DNA from: Paraburkholderia sp. BL25I1N1 | Lineage (GTDB): Bacteria > Pseudomonadota > Gammaproteobacteria > Burkholderiales > Burkholderiaceae | Assembly (NCBI RefSeq): GCF_003002025.1 | Contig: NZ_PVZB01000007.1 | Location: 244,354-308,353, forward strand | Direction: 5' to 3' | DNA length: 64,000 bases | In this document: positions 35,248 to 45,137 of the stretch, in pieces | Layout of the letters: every line of letters starts with the position of its first letter | Position numbering within the stretch: the stretch's first letter is position 1 | Program-made: the position numbers and the translations under genes | The notes under the pieces: model-generated | The model's input: the letters and a program-made list of their open reading frames with translations, nothing else | What the model was told of the DNA's origin: nothing | Database searches by the model: none

Positions 35248-36315
35248 ATGCGCTATTTCCGTCTGCTGAAGTCTTTCGTCGCCGTGGCGACCCTCTCGCT
35301 TGCCGCGGTTCACGCCTATGCCGACAAGCCGACGGTGATCCGCATCGGCGTCGCGCAGCAAGGCACGGGAGATCCGCCCACTTTCGGCGGCTCGCCGGCG
35401 GCGACCGTGCAATTGCAGCAGTCGCTCGAAAAGGAATTCGCCGCCGACGGCATCAAGGTCGAGTGGCTGTTCTTCAAGGGCGCCGGGCCGGCGGTCAACG
35501 AGGCAATCGCCGACAAGTCGCTCGACTTCGCCTTCCAGGGCGATCTGCCCGCGGTGCTCGCCCGCGCCAACGGCCTGAAAACACACTTGCTACTCGCCTC
35601 GGGCGTGCGCACCGGCATCAAGGTGGCTGTACCGACCGATTCCGATGTGCATTCGATCAAGGACCTGAAAGGCCGGCGCGTGTCGATCTTTCGCGGCACC
35701 AATCTGCAACTCGTCGCCGACAACGCGCTCGCCGCCAATCAGTTGAACGAACGCGATCTGCGCGTGATCAATCTGGATACAGCGAGTTCGCTCGCGGCGC
35801 TGGCCTCCAAAGGCATCGACGCGTCGGTCAACGATTACCACGTGTACAAGCTGCGTGATCAAGGCCTCGCGAAAGTGGTCTACGAATCGCAGAACGACGG
35901 TCCGCAGTTCACGCGGCAGGCGCATCTGCTGGTGGTCGACGACTTCGATCATGCGCATCCGGATATCGTGCAGCGCGTCGTCAACGTGTTCGTGCAAGGC
36001 GCCCAATGGTCCTCCGATGAAGCCAACCGCGATGCGCTCTTCAAGCTGTGGGCCAAAAGCGGCGTGCCCTATTCGTCGTGGCAGGCCGAGTTCGCCAATC
36101 AGAAGCTGAAGGACCGCAACTCGCCGTTGATCGATCCGTTCATCGTGGGGCGCTACAAAGCGGTTGCGACGGATGCGCTGAACCTCAAACTGATCCGCCA
36201 GCCGGTTGAGGTCGATGGCTGGTTCGAAACGAAATATCTCGACAACGCGCTGCGCACGCAGAAGCTCGACCACTACTGGACGCGTTACGACGCCGCCGGC
36301 AAACCGCTCAGCTAA
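35248..36315 (+). CDS. ABC transporter substrate-binding protein, SsuA-like
   Basis: 355 aa. Signal peptide ends AAVHAYADK. Mature fold: VIRIGVAQQGTGDPPTFGGS, EWLFFKGAGPAVNEAIADKS, DFAFQGDLPAVLARANGLKT, as in aliphatic sulfonate and dimethylsulfone-type binding proteins (SsuA/SfnB region). First gene of a six-gene plus-strand operon. It delivers the ligand to the two permeases that follow. Confidence 0.87.
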   Translation: MRYFRLLKSFVAVATLSLAAVHAYADKPTVIRIGVAQQGTGDPPTFGGSPAATVQLQQSLEKEFAADGIKVEWLFFKGAGPAVNEAIADKSLDFAFQGDLPAVLARANGLKTHLLLASGVRTGIKVAVPTDSDVHSIKDLKGRRVSIFRGTNLQLVADNALAANQLNERDLRVINLDTASSLAALASKGIDASVNDYHVYKLRDQGLAKVVYESQNDGPQFTRQAHLLVVDDFDHAHPDIVQRVVNVFVQGAQWSSDEANRDALFKLWAKSGVPYSSWQAEFANQKLKDRNSPLIDPFIVGRYKAVATDALNLKLIRQPVEVDGWFETKYLDNALRTQKLDHYWTRYDAAGKPLS

Positions 36316-36333
36316 GCCACCGGAGCGACCACG

Positions 36334-37194
36334 ATGAGCGAAACCGCAATCCACGTCGAACGCGAACGGCTCGCGCCGCCCAGTACGCCGCAAACGTCGC
36401 ACGTTCCGCTGTTTCGCGAGCCGCGCCTGCGCGCGCTTGCGTGGCGGCTCGCGCCGTGGGTCTTGCCCGCGCTGCTGTTCGCACTATGGGCCGTGGGTTG
36501 CGAGCGCGGCTGGATCGCGCCGCAGATTCTGCCGCCGCCTGAGCGCGTGTTCGAGACGCTGGTCGAACTGGCGAGGAGCGGCGACCTCGCGCGCAATACG
36601 CTGGTCAGCCTGCAACGCGTGCTGCTCGGTTTCGGCGCGGGCACGCTGCTCGGCTTTGCGCTCGGGGCGGCGCTGGGGTTGTCGCGCACGCTCGAAGCTT
36701 ATGTGCTGCCGAGCTTCAATGCGCTGGTGCAGATTCCGGTGCTTGGGTGGCTGCCGTTTTTGCTGTTGCTCGTGGGCGTGGGCGAGCCGCTCAAATACAT
36801 TCTGATCGCGCACGCGGCGCTCGTGCCCGTCACGTTGAGCACGCTGCAAGGATTCCGCCAGACACCCGCCGCGTTGAATGAAGTTGCGCGCGTGTTCGAG
36901 TACAGCGGCTGGCAACGGATCGTCTATCTCGTCCTGCCCGCGGCGGTGCCGACGCTCGCCACGGGCGTGCGGCTCGCGTTCACCAAGGCCTGGCTCGCGC
37001 TGGTGGTCGTCGAACTGGTGGCATCGTCCGAAGGACTCGGCTATCTGATCGTCTATGGGCGGCAACTCTTTCAACTCGATCTGGTGATGGCGTCGGTGGT
37101 CGTGGTCGGCGCAATCGGTTATGCGGTGAATCGTGCGCTCGATGCGCTGGAAGCGCGCCTGCGCCGCGGACAGCCATCGGCATTTCGCGAGTGA
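36334..37194 (+). CDS. ABC transporter permease (first of two), SsuC-like
   Basis: 286 aa with six membrane segments after a Pro/Arg-rich start. The EAA loop is at PAALNEVARVFEYSGWQRIV. It lies 18 bp after the binding protein gene. A different permease follows, so the membrane channel is probably a heterodimer, unlike the single-permease importer on the other strand. Confidence 0.87.
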   Translation: MSETAIHVERERLAPPSTPQTSHVPLFREPRLRALAWRLAPWVLPALLFALWAVGCERGWIAPQILPPPERVFETLVELARSGDLARNTLVSLQRVLLGFGAGTLLGFALGAALGLSRTLEAYVLPSFNALVQIPVLGWLPFLLLLVGVGEPLKYILIAHAALVPVTLSTLQGFRQTPAALNEVARVFEYSGWQRIVYLVLPAAVPTLATGVRLAFTKAWLALVVVELVASSEGLGYLIVYGRQLFQLDLVMASVVVVGAIGYAVNRALDALEARLRRGQPSAFRE

Positions 37195-37239
37195 TCGCAT
37201 GAACGACACCCACATGGCGCCACACGCGAGGCCACTACG

Positions 37240-38115
37240 ATGAAGCTATTCAAGCGTTCCAATCAGCCCGAAGAACAGTCCGCCGGCGCATCCTGCGATT
37301 GCAGCGCACCCGCTTCGTTCCGGCGCGCGGCCCAACCGCGCCGTCCGCTGCTGACAAGCGTCGACTGGCGCGGCGCCGTCTTGCCCGTCGTCGCGATCGC
37401 AATCTGGTGGGCGGTTTCGGCAGCGCACGTCAGCAAAAGCGGATTGCTCGTCAGCCCGGCGCAGGTTCTCGCCACCGCGTGGCAGCAGATCGAAAGCGGC
37501 GCGCTTTTGAAAGCGCTCTCGGCCTCGCTCGCGCGCGAGGCGAGCGGCTTTGTGATCGGCACGCTGGGCGGCCTGCTGCTCGGCAGCGTGCTCGGCTTTT
37601 CACGGCTCGCGACACGCATGATCGGACCGAGCTTCGACACTTTCAAACAGATCTCGCTATTCGCGTGGATTCCGTTGATTTCCGTGTGGTTCGGTCTGGG
37701 CGACGTCGCGAAAGTCGTGTTCCTCTCGCTCGCCGCGCTGCTGCCCGTCACCGCGCACACTTGCGACGGCATTCACGCGGTGCCGCGCGCCTATATCGAA
37801 GTCGCTCGCGCCTTTCGTTACTCGCGATGGCAGCTCATTCGCGCCGTGATTCTGCCGGCCGCACTGCCGTCGATTTTCACCGGCATCTATCTCGCCTTGA
37901 TCTATTCGTGGCTCGCCACGCTCGGCGCTGAATATCTGCTGGTGGCCGGCAGCGGCATCGGCAATACGCTGATCGACGGCAGCGAGCAGTTCCGCATGGA
38001 TCTGGTGCTGTTCGGCGTGATCGTGATCGGCGCGACGGGCTGGGCGTTGAACGCGCTGGCGCGCGCCGTGGAGCGGGCGATCTTTGCGCGCCGGTTCAAC
38101 TCGGCGACGCGCTGA
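37240..38115 (+). CDS. ABC transporter permease (second of two), SsuC-like
   Basis: 291 aa. Residues 1-42 are hydrophilic with an unusual CDCS cluster near residue 20. Six membrane segments follow. EAA loop PRAYIEVARAFRYSRWQLIR. Related to, but clearly diverged from, the permease encoded 45 bp upstream. Confidence 0.87.
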   Translation: MKLFKRSNQPEEQSAGASCDCSAPASFRRAAQPRRPLLTSVDWRGAVLPVVAIAIWWAVSAAHVSKSGLLVSPAQVLATAWQQIESGALLKALSASLAREASGFVIGTLGGLLLGSVLGFSRLATRMIGPSFDTFKQISLFAWIPLISVWFGLGDVAKVVFLSLAALLPVTAHTCDGIHAVPRAYIEVARAFRYSRWQLIRAVILPAALPSIFTGIYLALIYSWLATLGAEYLLVAGSGIGNTLIDGSEQFRMDLVLFGVIVIGATGWALNALARAVERAIFARRFNSATR

Positions 38116-38149
38116 ACCTGTAGATCAACATTCACTCTCCGGACCGCTC

Positions 38150-39034
38150 ATGACTTCTTCCACGCTCTCCGACAGCATCGACATTCTTCACGTCAGCAAA
38201 CACTACGCGCAGCAAGGCGGCACGCCGCTCGCGGTGCTCGACGACATCAGCCTGCGCGTGCGCGCCGGCGAGTTCGTCAGCGTGCTCGGTTCGAGCGGTT
38301 GCGGTAAATCCACGCTGCTGCGATTGATCGCGGGGCTCGACACCGACTATAGCGGCGACATCGTCGTCGCGGGAGACAAGGTGCGCGATACGTCGCTCGA
38401 ACGCGGCATCGTGTTCCAGGATCACCGGCTGTTTCCGTGGCTCACGGCGTCGCAAAACATTCTCGCCGCGCTGCGTAACGCGCCGCTTTCCGCGCGCGAG
38501 AAACGCGAAGCCGTGGCCGAGCATATCGACCTGGTCGGGCTCAAGGGCTTTGAAAATTCATACCCGCATCAATTGTCCGGCGGCATGGCGCAGCGCGTGG
38601 CGATTGCGCGCGGTCTCGTGAATCGCCCGCGCGTGCTGCTGCTGGACGAACCGTTCGGCGCGCTCGACGCGCTCACGCGCGGCCGTTTGCAGAACGAGTT
38701 GCAGCGCATCTGGGAACACGAACGCATCACGATGATCCTCGTCACGCACGATGTGGACGAAGCGCTTTACCTCGGCGACCGCGTCGTCACGATGGCGCCG
38801 CGGCCGGGCCGCATCAAGCGGATCGTCGATGTCGCGTTGCCGCGCCCACGCGAGCGCAACGATCCCCGCTTCATCCGTTTGCGCGACGAAGTGCTGGCCG
38901 ATTTCGCCGAGCACGACGGCGCGCGACGTGAACCACGCAATGAGCGCGCTGGCCACGATGACGATGAGCCGCACGACGGCACGCGCATTCCGGTAGCGAG
39001 TCCGCCGATCACGGAATGGCGGCTCGCATGGTGA
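38150..39034 (+). CDS. ABC transporter ATP-binding protein, SsuB-like
   Basis: 294 aa from ATG 38150. Walker A GSSGCGKST, Q-loop IVFQDHRLFPWLT, signature LSGGMAQR, Walker B VLLLDEPFGALDA, H-loop LVTHDVDEAL. The C-terminal 40 residues are a charged extension (RNERAGHDDDEPHDGTR) beyond the usual SsuB end. It energises the two-permease importer. Confidence 0.9.
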   Translation: MTSSTLSDSIDILHVSKHYAQQGGTPLAVLDDISLRVRAGEFVSVLGSSGCGKSTLLRLIAGLDTDYSGDIVVAGDKVRDTSLERGIVFQDHRLFPWLTASQNILAALRNAPLSAREKREAVAEHIDLVGLKGFENSYPHQLSGGMAQRVAIARGLVNRPRVLLLDEPFGALDALTRGRLQNELQRIWEHERITMILVTHDVDEALYLGDRVVTMAPRPGRIKRIVDVALPRPRERNDPRFIRLRDEVLADFAEHDGARREPRNERAGHDDDEPHDGTRIPVASPPITEWRLAW

Positions 39035-39080
39035 CGCACGCGCGCTCCCTCACACACAACGAATCTTCATGGAGCAGACG

Positions 39081-40454
39081 ATGAGCGGTGAAACACAGCC
39101 GAAGCGGCAGATCAGACTGGGCGCCTTCCTGATGGAGACAGGCCATCACATCGCCGCATGGCGGCATCCCGACGCGCATGCGAGTGGCGGCCTCGACTTC
39201 GCGCACTACGCGGAACTCGCGCAGATAGCCGAGCGCGCCAAATTCGACGCGATTTTTTTCGCCGACAGCGTGAGCGTGCGCGACACCAATCTGCCTTCGT
39301 TGTCCCGCACCGCGCGCGCCGATCATTTCGAGCCGTTGACATTGCTGTCGGCGCTCTCGGTCGTGACCAAACACGTCGGCCTGATCGCGACGGTCTCCAC
39401 CACGTTCAACGAACCCTATAACCTCGCGCGCAAATTCGCCTCGCTCGATCATCTGAGCGGCGGCCGTTCGGGCTGGAATCTCGTCACGTCGAGCACGGAA
39501 TCCGAGGCGCTCAATTTCAGTTTCGAGCGCCATCCCGATCACGCGGTTCGTTACGAACGCGCGCGCGAGTTCTACGACGTGGTGGCCGGCCTGTGGGACA
39601 GCTGGGAAGACGATGCGTTTCTGCGCGACAAGGAGAGCGGCGTCTACTTCGACCCGGACAAACTGCACGTGCTCGGCCATGCGGGCAAGCACTTCAAGGT
39701 GCGCGGGCCGCTGAACGTCGCGCGTTCGCCGCAGGGCTGGCCGGTCGTCGTGCAGGCCGGCGCGTCCGAGGCGGGGCGCGAGCTCGCCGCGCAAACCGCC
39801 GAGGTGATCTTCGTCGCGCATCAAACGCTCGAGGAAGCGCAGTCGTTTTATCGCGACGTCAAAGGGCGTCTCGCGAAGTATGGGCGCGCGCCGGATCATC
39901 TGAAGATCATGCCGGGCATTTTCCCGATTGTCGGCCGCACGCAGGAGGAGGCCGAGGAGAAATTCGCCGCGCTGCAGGACCTGATTCATCCGACCGTGGG
40001 TCTCTCGCTGCTGTCGAATATGTCGGGCGGTGTCGATCTCTCGCAGTATCCCGTTGACGGCCCGCTGCCCGAATTGCCGGAAACGAACGGCGGCAAGAGC
40101 CGTCAGCGGCTGCTATTCGACCTCGCGCGGCGCGAGAACCTGACGATTCGCGATCTGTATCTGCGCATCGCCGGCGCGCGTGGGCATCAGCAGGTGGTCG
40201 GCACGCCAAAGAGCATTGCGGATCAGTTGCAGCAATGGTTCGAAGAAGAAAGTGCCGATGGTTTCAACATCATGTCGCCATGGTTGCCAGGCGGCTTGAC
40301 GGAATTCGCCGAACTGGTGGTGCCGGAGTTGCAGCGGCGCGGACTGTTCCGCACGGAATACGAGGGCAGCACGCTGCGCGAAAACCTAGGGTTGCCGCGC
40401 CCTGTGAATCGTTATGTGTCAGCGAAGCAGCAAGTAGCCGCCATAGCGAGCTGA
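39081..40454 (+). CDS. FMN-dependent monooxygenase, NtaA/SnaA/DszA family
   Basis: 457 aa. ATG 39081 (MSGETQPKRQ) has GGAG 6 bases upstream, better than ATG 39069. Bacterial-luciferase-like TIM barrel: IRLGAFLMETGHHIAAWRHP, FDAIFFADSVSV, STTFNEPYNLARKFASLDHL, SGGRSGWNLVTSS: the FMNH2-binding NtaA pattern. Family members cleave nitrilotriacetate, dibenzothiophene sulfone or dimethyl sulfide with FMNH2 from a separate reductase, which is not encoded here. With a sulfonate-type importer upstream and a TauD downstream, a sulfone or thioether is the likely substrate. Confidence 0.88.
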   Translation: MSGETQPKRQIRLGAFLMETGHHIAAWRHPDAHASGGLDFAHYAELAQIAERAKFDAIFFADSVSVRDTNLPSLSRTARADHFEPLTLLSALSVVTKHVGLIATVSTTFNEPYNLARKFASLDHLSGGRSGWNLVTSSTESEALNFSFERHPDHAVRYERAREFYDVVAGLWDSWEDDAFLRDKESGVYFDPDKLHVLGHAGKHFKVRGPLNVARSPQGWPVVVQAGASEAGRELAAQTAEVIFVAHQTLEEAQSFYRDVKGRLAKYGRAPDHLKIMPGIFPIVGRTQEEAEEKFAALQDLIHPTVGLSLLSNMSGGVDLSQYPVDGPLPELPETNGGKSRQRLLFDLARRENLTIRDLYLRIAGARGHQQVVGTPKSIADQLQQWFEEESADGFNIMSPWLPGGLTEFAELVVPELQRRGLFRTEYEGSTLRENLGLPRPVNRYVSAKQQVAAIAS

Positions 40455-40509
40455 TCGAGCGACGGCATATCTTTTCTTCACAAAGACATCAGGACATCAG
40501 GAGCCTTTC

Positions 40510-41457
40510 ATGAATGCAGCCGCAGTGCAGGACATCGAGTCGATTCAGGTCACGCCGCTTTCCGCGCATATCGGCGCGGAAATTCATGGTGTCGATCTCA
40601 CGCAGAAACTGGACGCGCGCCAGGTCGCGGAGATTCGCGCGGCGCTACTGAAGTGGCGCGTCGTTTTCTTTCGTGAGCAGTTCTTCACGCATGAGCAGCA
40701 CGTCGCGTTCTCGGCGCAGTTCGGCGAACCGACCTTGGGGCATCCGGTGTTCGGTCACGTGGACGGTCATCCGGAGGTCTACTCGATTTCGAAGTACCGC
40801 AAAGCGACGCGTTTCGAGGGGCAAACGCTGCAACGACCCTGGACCGGCTGGCACACGGACGTGACGGCCGCGCTCAATCCGCCGTGGGCGTCGATCCTGC
40901 GCGGCGTGACGATTCCGCCTTACGGCGGCGACACGCAGTGGACCAACCTGGTGGCTGCCTATCAAAAGCTTTCCGCACCGCTGCGTGCGTTCGTCGACGG
41001 TCTGCGTGGGCTGCACCGTTTCACGCCGCCGGCCGGCGCGAGTGGCACGGAGGCGTTCAACCAGGCGGTCGAGCAGCGCACGCTCGTCACCGAACATCCG
41101 CTCGTCAGGGTTCACCCGGAAACGGGCGAGCGGGCGCTCTATGTGAGCCCGAGTTTTCTGAAGTCGATCGTCGGCGTGAGCCCGCGCGAAAGCCAGGTGT
41201 TGCTCGAACTGCTGTGGGAACATGTGACGCGGCCGGAGTTCACCGTGCGCTTCAAATGGGAGGCCGGCAGCGTCGCGTTCTGGGACAACCGGGCGACGGC
41301 ACATCTCGCGCCCACGGATATTTTCGACCTCGAGTTCGACCGGCAACTGTATCGCACGACGCTCGTCGGCGACGTGCCGGTTGGCCCGGACGGCGCGCAA
41401 TCGGTGGCGATCGAAGGCTCACCGGTCAGTGCCGCCGCAGCGGTCGCGCTGAACTGA
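40510..41457 (+). CDS. TauD/TfdA-family alpha-ketoglutarate dioxygenase (second copy)
   Basis: 315 aa. Facial triad His115 and Asp117 in GWHTDVTAALNPP and distal His in NRATAHLAPTD, with the 2-oxoglutarate Arg in RQLYRTTLVGD. AGGAG upstream of the ATG. Its clear difference from the copy at 30504 (e.g. TLGHPVFGHVDGHPEVYSIS) suggests a different substrate rather than recent duplication. Last gene of the plus-strand organosulfur operon. Confidence 0.88.
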   Translation: MNAAAVQDIESIQVTPLSAHIGAEIHGVDLTQKLDARQVAEIRAALLKWRVVFFREQFFTHEQHVAFSAQFGEPTLGHPVFGHVDGHPEVYSISKYRKATRFEGQTLQRPWTGWHTDVTAALNPPWASILRGVTIPPYGGDTQWTNLVAAYQKLSAPLRAFVDGLRGLHRFTPPAGASGTEAFNQAVEQRTLVTEHPLVRVHPETGERALYVSPSFLKSIVGVSPRESQVLLELLWEHVTRPEFTVRFKWEAGSVAFWDNRATAHLAPTDIFDLEFDRQLYRTTLVGDVPVGPDGAQSVAIEGSPVSAAAAVALN

Positions 41458-41559
41458 GACCGTGCTTGTGTCGAGGCGGCCGCACGGTCCGTGCGCCGCG
41501 CTCGACGTGCCCCACGCTTGCGGCTATCTTACGGATACGCACGATCGAAGGGCACAACC

Positions 41560-43113
41560 ATGGCGACGTTCCGCGGTCTCGTTGCAGTCTTGCTGATCAC
41601 GCTGGTGTCCGCCTGCGCGAGCTTGCCGCCGCAAACAGGCCGTACCACGACGCACGCACTGACCGACACGGACAGCACGCGTCTCGCCACCGCCTTCATC
41701 CCGCAGGAGCGCGAGCATCCCGACGACAGCGCGTTCCATCTGCTGCCCAACGGCGTCGACGCCCTGCTCGCCCGCGTCGTGCTGGCTGAGACAGCCGAGC
41801 GCACGCTCGACCTGCAGTACTACATCTGGCACGACGATCTGACCGGCCGCCACCTCGCCAACGCGGTGCTCAAGGCCGCCGATCGCGGGGTCAGGGTTCG
41901 CGTTCTGCTGGACGATCTGGGCACGGGCGCCGACGACAAAGTGCTGCTCGCCATCAGCTCACACCCCAACATCGAAGTACGGCTCTTCAATCCGATCGCC
42001 AGCCGGAGCTTCAAGAAGCTGGGTACCGTGCTCGAATTCAGCCGGGTCAATCGGCGCATGCACAACAAAGCGCTGATCGCGGACAACCAGGCCGCGATTC
42101 TCGGCGGCCGCAATATCGGCGATGAATACTTCGGCGCGTCCAGCGAGGTCGACTTCGGCGACCTCGACGTGCTGACCTTCGGGCCCGTGGTCCATAAGGT
42201 CTCGAATGCCTTCGACGAATTCTGGAACTCGGATGCCGCATACCCGATCGCCAGCCTGACCGGACATGCGGCCGAGCCGGACGCGCTGCCGGCCTATCGC
42301 GCGAAGCTCACGGCGTTCGTCGCCGCCGAGCACGATTCGGCCTACGTCACGCAGGTGAGAGCACGCCTGCGCGACACGCTGCAAGCGCGCGACACCGACT
42401 TCTCCTGGGGCAAGGCGACGCTTCTCTACGACGATCCCGCCAAGATCACCCGTTCGCCGGACGACCCGCAGGGACATCTGCTATCGCAATTCAATGCGTT
42501 GAGTATCGAGCCGGCGAAGGAAGTGCTGATCATCTCGCCGTACTTCGTGCCCGGCAAAAAGGGCGTGGCATGGATGCGCGCGCAGACGCGGCGCGGCGTG
42601 CGCGTCACGGTGCTGACGAACTCGCTCGCCGCCACCGACGTCGCCGCGGTTCACGCCGGATATCAGCGCTATCGCAAGGACCTGCTCGACGCGGGTGTGC
42701 ATCTGTATGAATTGAAGCCTGCGCCGGACAAGGACGCCGGCGAGAAGAAGAAATCGATTCTGGGTTCGTCGAAAGCCTCGCTGCATGCGAAGACCTATGT
42801 GTTCGACAGGACCAGCATCTTCATCGGCTCGATGAATCTCGACCCTCGGTCGATCACGCTCAATACGGAAATCGGCGTGTACTGCGAAAGCGCCCCACTC
42901 GCCGCGCAAGTCACGGACGGCGTCGAGCCGAAGCTGGATCAGCTCGCATGGCGGCTTGAAACCCGCACGAATGCGAACGGCACGAGCCGGATCGTCTGGA
43001 TCGACACCGCGCCGGACGGCAAGGTCAGCGAACTCGACGAGCCCGGTGTGTCGCGCATGAAGCGCGTCGGCATCTGGTTTCTGGGTTTGTTGCCGATCGA
43101 GTCGCAACTGTGA
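41560..43113 (+). CDS. Phospholipase D-family lipoprotein (cardiolipin synthase ClsC-like)
   Basis: 517 aa from ATG 41560 (AAGGG upstream). Lipobox LVSAC in MATFRGLVAVLLITLVSACA. Two HKD motifs are intact: HNKALIADNQAAILGGRNIG and HAKTYVFDRTSIFIGSMNLD, so it should use the PLD two-histidine mechanism. The spacing YYIWHDDLTGRHLANAVLKA is like ClsC (YmdC). Envelope-anchored phospholipid transphosphatidylation is inferred. Stand-alone gene after the sulfur island. Confidence 0.88.
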   Translation: MATFRGLVAVLLITLVSACASLPPQTGRTTTHALTDTDSTRLATAFIPQEREHPDDSAFHLLPNGVDALLARVVLAETAERTLDLQYYIWHDDLTGRHLANAVLKAADRGVRVRVLLDDLGTGADDKVLLAISSHPNIEVRLFNPIASRSFKKLGTVLEFSRVNRRMHNKALIADNQAAILGGRNIGDEYFGASSEVDFGDLDVLTFGPVVHKVSNAFDEFWNSDAAYPIASLTGHAAEPDALPAYRAKLTAFVAAEHDSAYVTQVRARLRDTLQARDTDFSWGKATLLYDDPAKITRSPDDPQGHLLSQFNALSIEPAKEVLIISPYFVPGKKGVAWMRAQTRRGVRVTVLTNSLAATDVAAVHAGYQRYRKDLLDAGVHLYELKPAPDKDAGEKKKSILGSSKASLHAKTYVFDRTSIFIGSMNLDPRSITLNTEIGVYCESAPLAAQVTDGVEPKLDQLAWRLETRTNANGTSRIVWIDTAPDGKVSELDEPGVSRMKRVGIWFLGLLPIESQL

Positions 43114-43194
43114 TGAAGCGGCCCGGCATGGGGCGTCATAGCAACAGCGGGCCCAGGGAAAGAATCCTGCGGCGCAGAGCACGACTCCGGCGCG

Positions 43195-44025
43195 TTACCG
43201 TTTGATCTTCAGATACGCGCGGCTGATCGCGGGCCGCGTATGCACCCACAACCGCGAAGCCAGCCACGAGGCCGGCCTGTCACGCACTTCGAGGCGAGTG
43301 ATCGAGCGCGCCGCGCCATCGTCGCGTCCCGCATAGTTCGAACCCGTCTCGCACGTGTAAAAGTGCCGGAAGCCGGCCGCAGCCGCGATGCGCCGATAGT
43401 CCTCGTCGTGGTATCCCTGCGGCCAGCACAGATGATCCGACACGGCGCCCAGTTTTTGCTCGAGCGTGGCACGTGCGCTGGCGAGATCGCGTGTCAGTCC
43501 GGCGCACTTTTCCTCTGCATTGGCGGACACCCGATCCCACCGCACGTGGCTATGCGTATGACTGTGAAATTCGAACGTGCCGGCTTCGCGCATCGCATCG
43601 ATCTCCGACCAGCGGAGAATCGCGTGATCGGGTTCACCGTTTTCGATCGCCACCTCGCCCTCACGATGATTGAGCAACGCCGGCAGCGTGCCGCCCGATC
43701 GCGCGTGCGCACGCACCGGCCCTTCGCCGATCCAGCTCGTCACCAGAAAGCACAACGCGGTCAATCCGTGAGCCTCGAGAATCGGATGCGCGTGCACCCA
43801 GTTGTCGAGATAGCCGTCGTCGAAGGTCAGCACGACGGCCTTCTTCGGCAAGGGCTCGCCCGCCAGATAAGCCGACAGCTGCGCGCTGCCGATGGTCGTA
43901 TAGCCCGCGCCGGCCAGATACGCCATTTGCGCGGCAAAGTGTTCCGGCGAGACGGTGATCATGCCCGGCGAGGTGCTGATGTGGTGATACATCAGCACGG
44001 GCACCGCGCGCGCGAACTTCGTCAT
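43195..44025 (-). CDS. Polysaccharide deacetylase (NodB fold)
   Basis: 276 aa. VPVLMYHHIST and the catalytic LTFDDGYLDN (metal/base Asp-Asp), FEFHSHTHSHVR (metal His pair) and CWPQGYHDEDYRRIA are the NodB motifs. No signal peptide, so action is probably cytoplasmic, on a lipid- or nucleotide-linked sugar. Overlaps the glycosyltransferase gene by 4 bp (ATGA); the two probably modify one surface polysaccharide or lipid A core sugar. Confidence 0.9.
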   Translation of the reverse strand: MTKFARAVPVLMYHHISTSPGMITVSPEHFAAQMAYLAGAGYTTIGSAQLSAYLAGEPLPKKAVVLTFDDGYLDNWVHAHPILEAHGLTALCFLVTSWIGEGPVRAHARSGGTLPALLNHREGEVAIENGEPDHAILRWSEIDAMREAGTFEFHSHTHSHVRWDRVSANAEEKCAGLTRDLASARATLEQKLGAVSDHLCWPQGYHDEDYRRIAAAAGFRHFYTCETGSNYAGRDDGAARSITRLEVRDRPASWLASRLWVHTRPAISRAYLKIKR

Positions 44026-45137
44026 GCCGCCGCCCGCCCTTCACCGTAGTAAGTGCGCCCGGCATAGATGCCGCGCATGTAGCAGTCGACGGTCTCGTTC
44101 GCCATGGCGTCCACCGTGAAGCGGCTGTCGGTCTTCAGACGCGCGGCGAGCCCCAGGCGCGCGCGCAGCGGCGCATCGTCGATCAGACGCGCGAGCGCGC
44201 CGCGCAGCGAATCGACGTCATGCGCCGGCACGAGCAGGCCATTCACGCCGTCGTCGATCAACTCGGGCACGCCGTCCACGCGCGTGCCGATCACCGGCAA
44301 ACCCACCGCCATCGCTTCGATAAACGATTGGCCGAGCGCTTCCTGATGCGTCGGTAAAACGAACAGATCGCAGCCGCGCAGCACGTTGGTCACGTCGGTG
44401 CGAAAGCCGAGCAAGTGAATGCGATGCGCGAGGCCCATGCCGTCGACAATCGCCTTGATTTTCTCGAACCACACGCCGTCCCCCGCCATCACGACATGCA
44501 GATTGGGGCGCTCGGCCAGCATCGGCGCGACGGCTGCGATCAGATCCTCGTGGCCCTTCTTCTCGCGCATGATCGCCACCATGCCGGCGACCACCGCATC
44601 GGCGTCCAGTCCGAGTTCGTCCCGCAACGTGGAGCGGCTTGCCGTTTCCGGCTTCAGGATGCCGTCGTAGATCGTCTCCACGCGGTCTTCCTGCACGCCC
44701 GCGGAGATCAGATAGTTACGCACGTGATGACTGACCGCGACCACGCGATGGGGAATCCAGTTGTACGTGGCAAGCGACGTGATCGGCAACGCAAGATGCC
44801 GCGTGCGCACGATGAACGGCGTCCCCGCGAGCCGCCCGGCCATACCGGCAACGAGGCTGTCATGGCCGCTGTGCGTATTCAGCACATCAAAGCGGCGACG
44901 CGCGAGCAGCGCGCGTATCGTGAGCATGGAGCGCAGATCGGCGCCGGCCCGCATACGCGCGTGATGCACGGCGAAGCCATCGGCCCGCGCGCGCATGCCA
45001 AGACGCGCGTCTTCCGGACACACCAACTCGACGTGATGACCCAACGCCCGCAACGCGATCATCTCCTTGAGCGTGCGAACTTCCTGCCCTCCCCACCCCC
45101 GCGACGACTCGCTGTGGAGAACACTTAATGCTTTCAT
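44022..45137 (-). CDS. Glycosyltransferase family 4
   Basis: 371 aa, GT-B fold. N-terminal VLHSESSRGWGGQEVRTLKE (acceptor side, family-4 glycine loop), C-terminal VLPTHQEALGQSFIEAMAVG and LPVIGTRVDGVPELIDDGVN (E-x7-E nucleotide-sugar motif). The central MVAIMREKKGHEDLIAAVAP is the hinge region. Start ATG 45135-45137. Likely an LPS- or EPS-related transferase with the deacetylase as partner; sugar donor unknown. Confidence 0.9.
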   Translation of the reverse strand: MKALSVLHSESSRGWGGQEVRTLKEMIALRALGHHVELVCPEDARLGMRARADGFAVHHARMRAGADLRSMLTIRALLARRRFDVLNTHSGHDSLVAGMAGRLAGTPFIVRTRHLALPITSLATYNWIPHRVVAVSHHVRNYLISAGVQEDRVETIYDGILKPETASRSTLRDELGLDADAVVAGMVAIMREKKGHEDLIAAVAPMLAERPNLHVVMAGDGVWFEKIKAIVDGMGLAHRIHLLGFRTDVTNVLRGCDLFVLPTHQEALGQSFIEAMAVGLPVIGTRVDGVPELIDDGVNGLLVPAHDVDSLRGALARLIDDAPLRARLGLAARLKTDSRFTVDAMANETVDCYMRGIYAGRTYYGEGRAAA

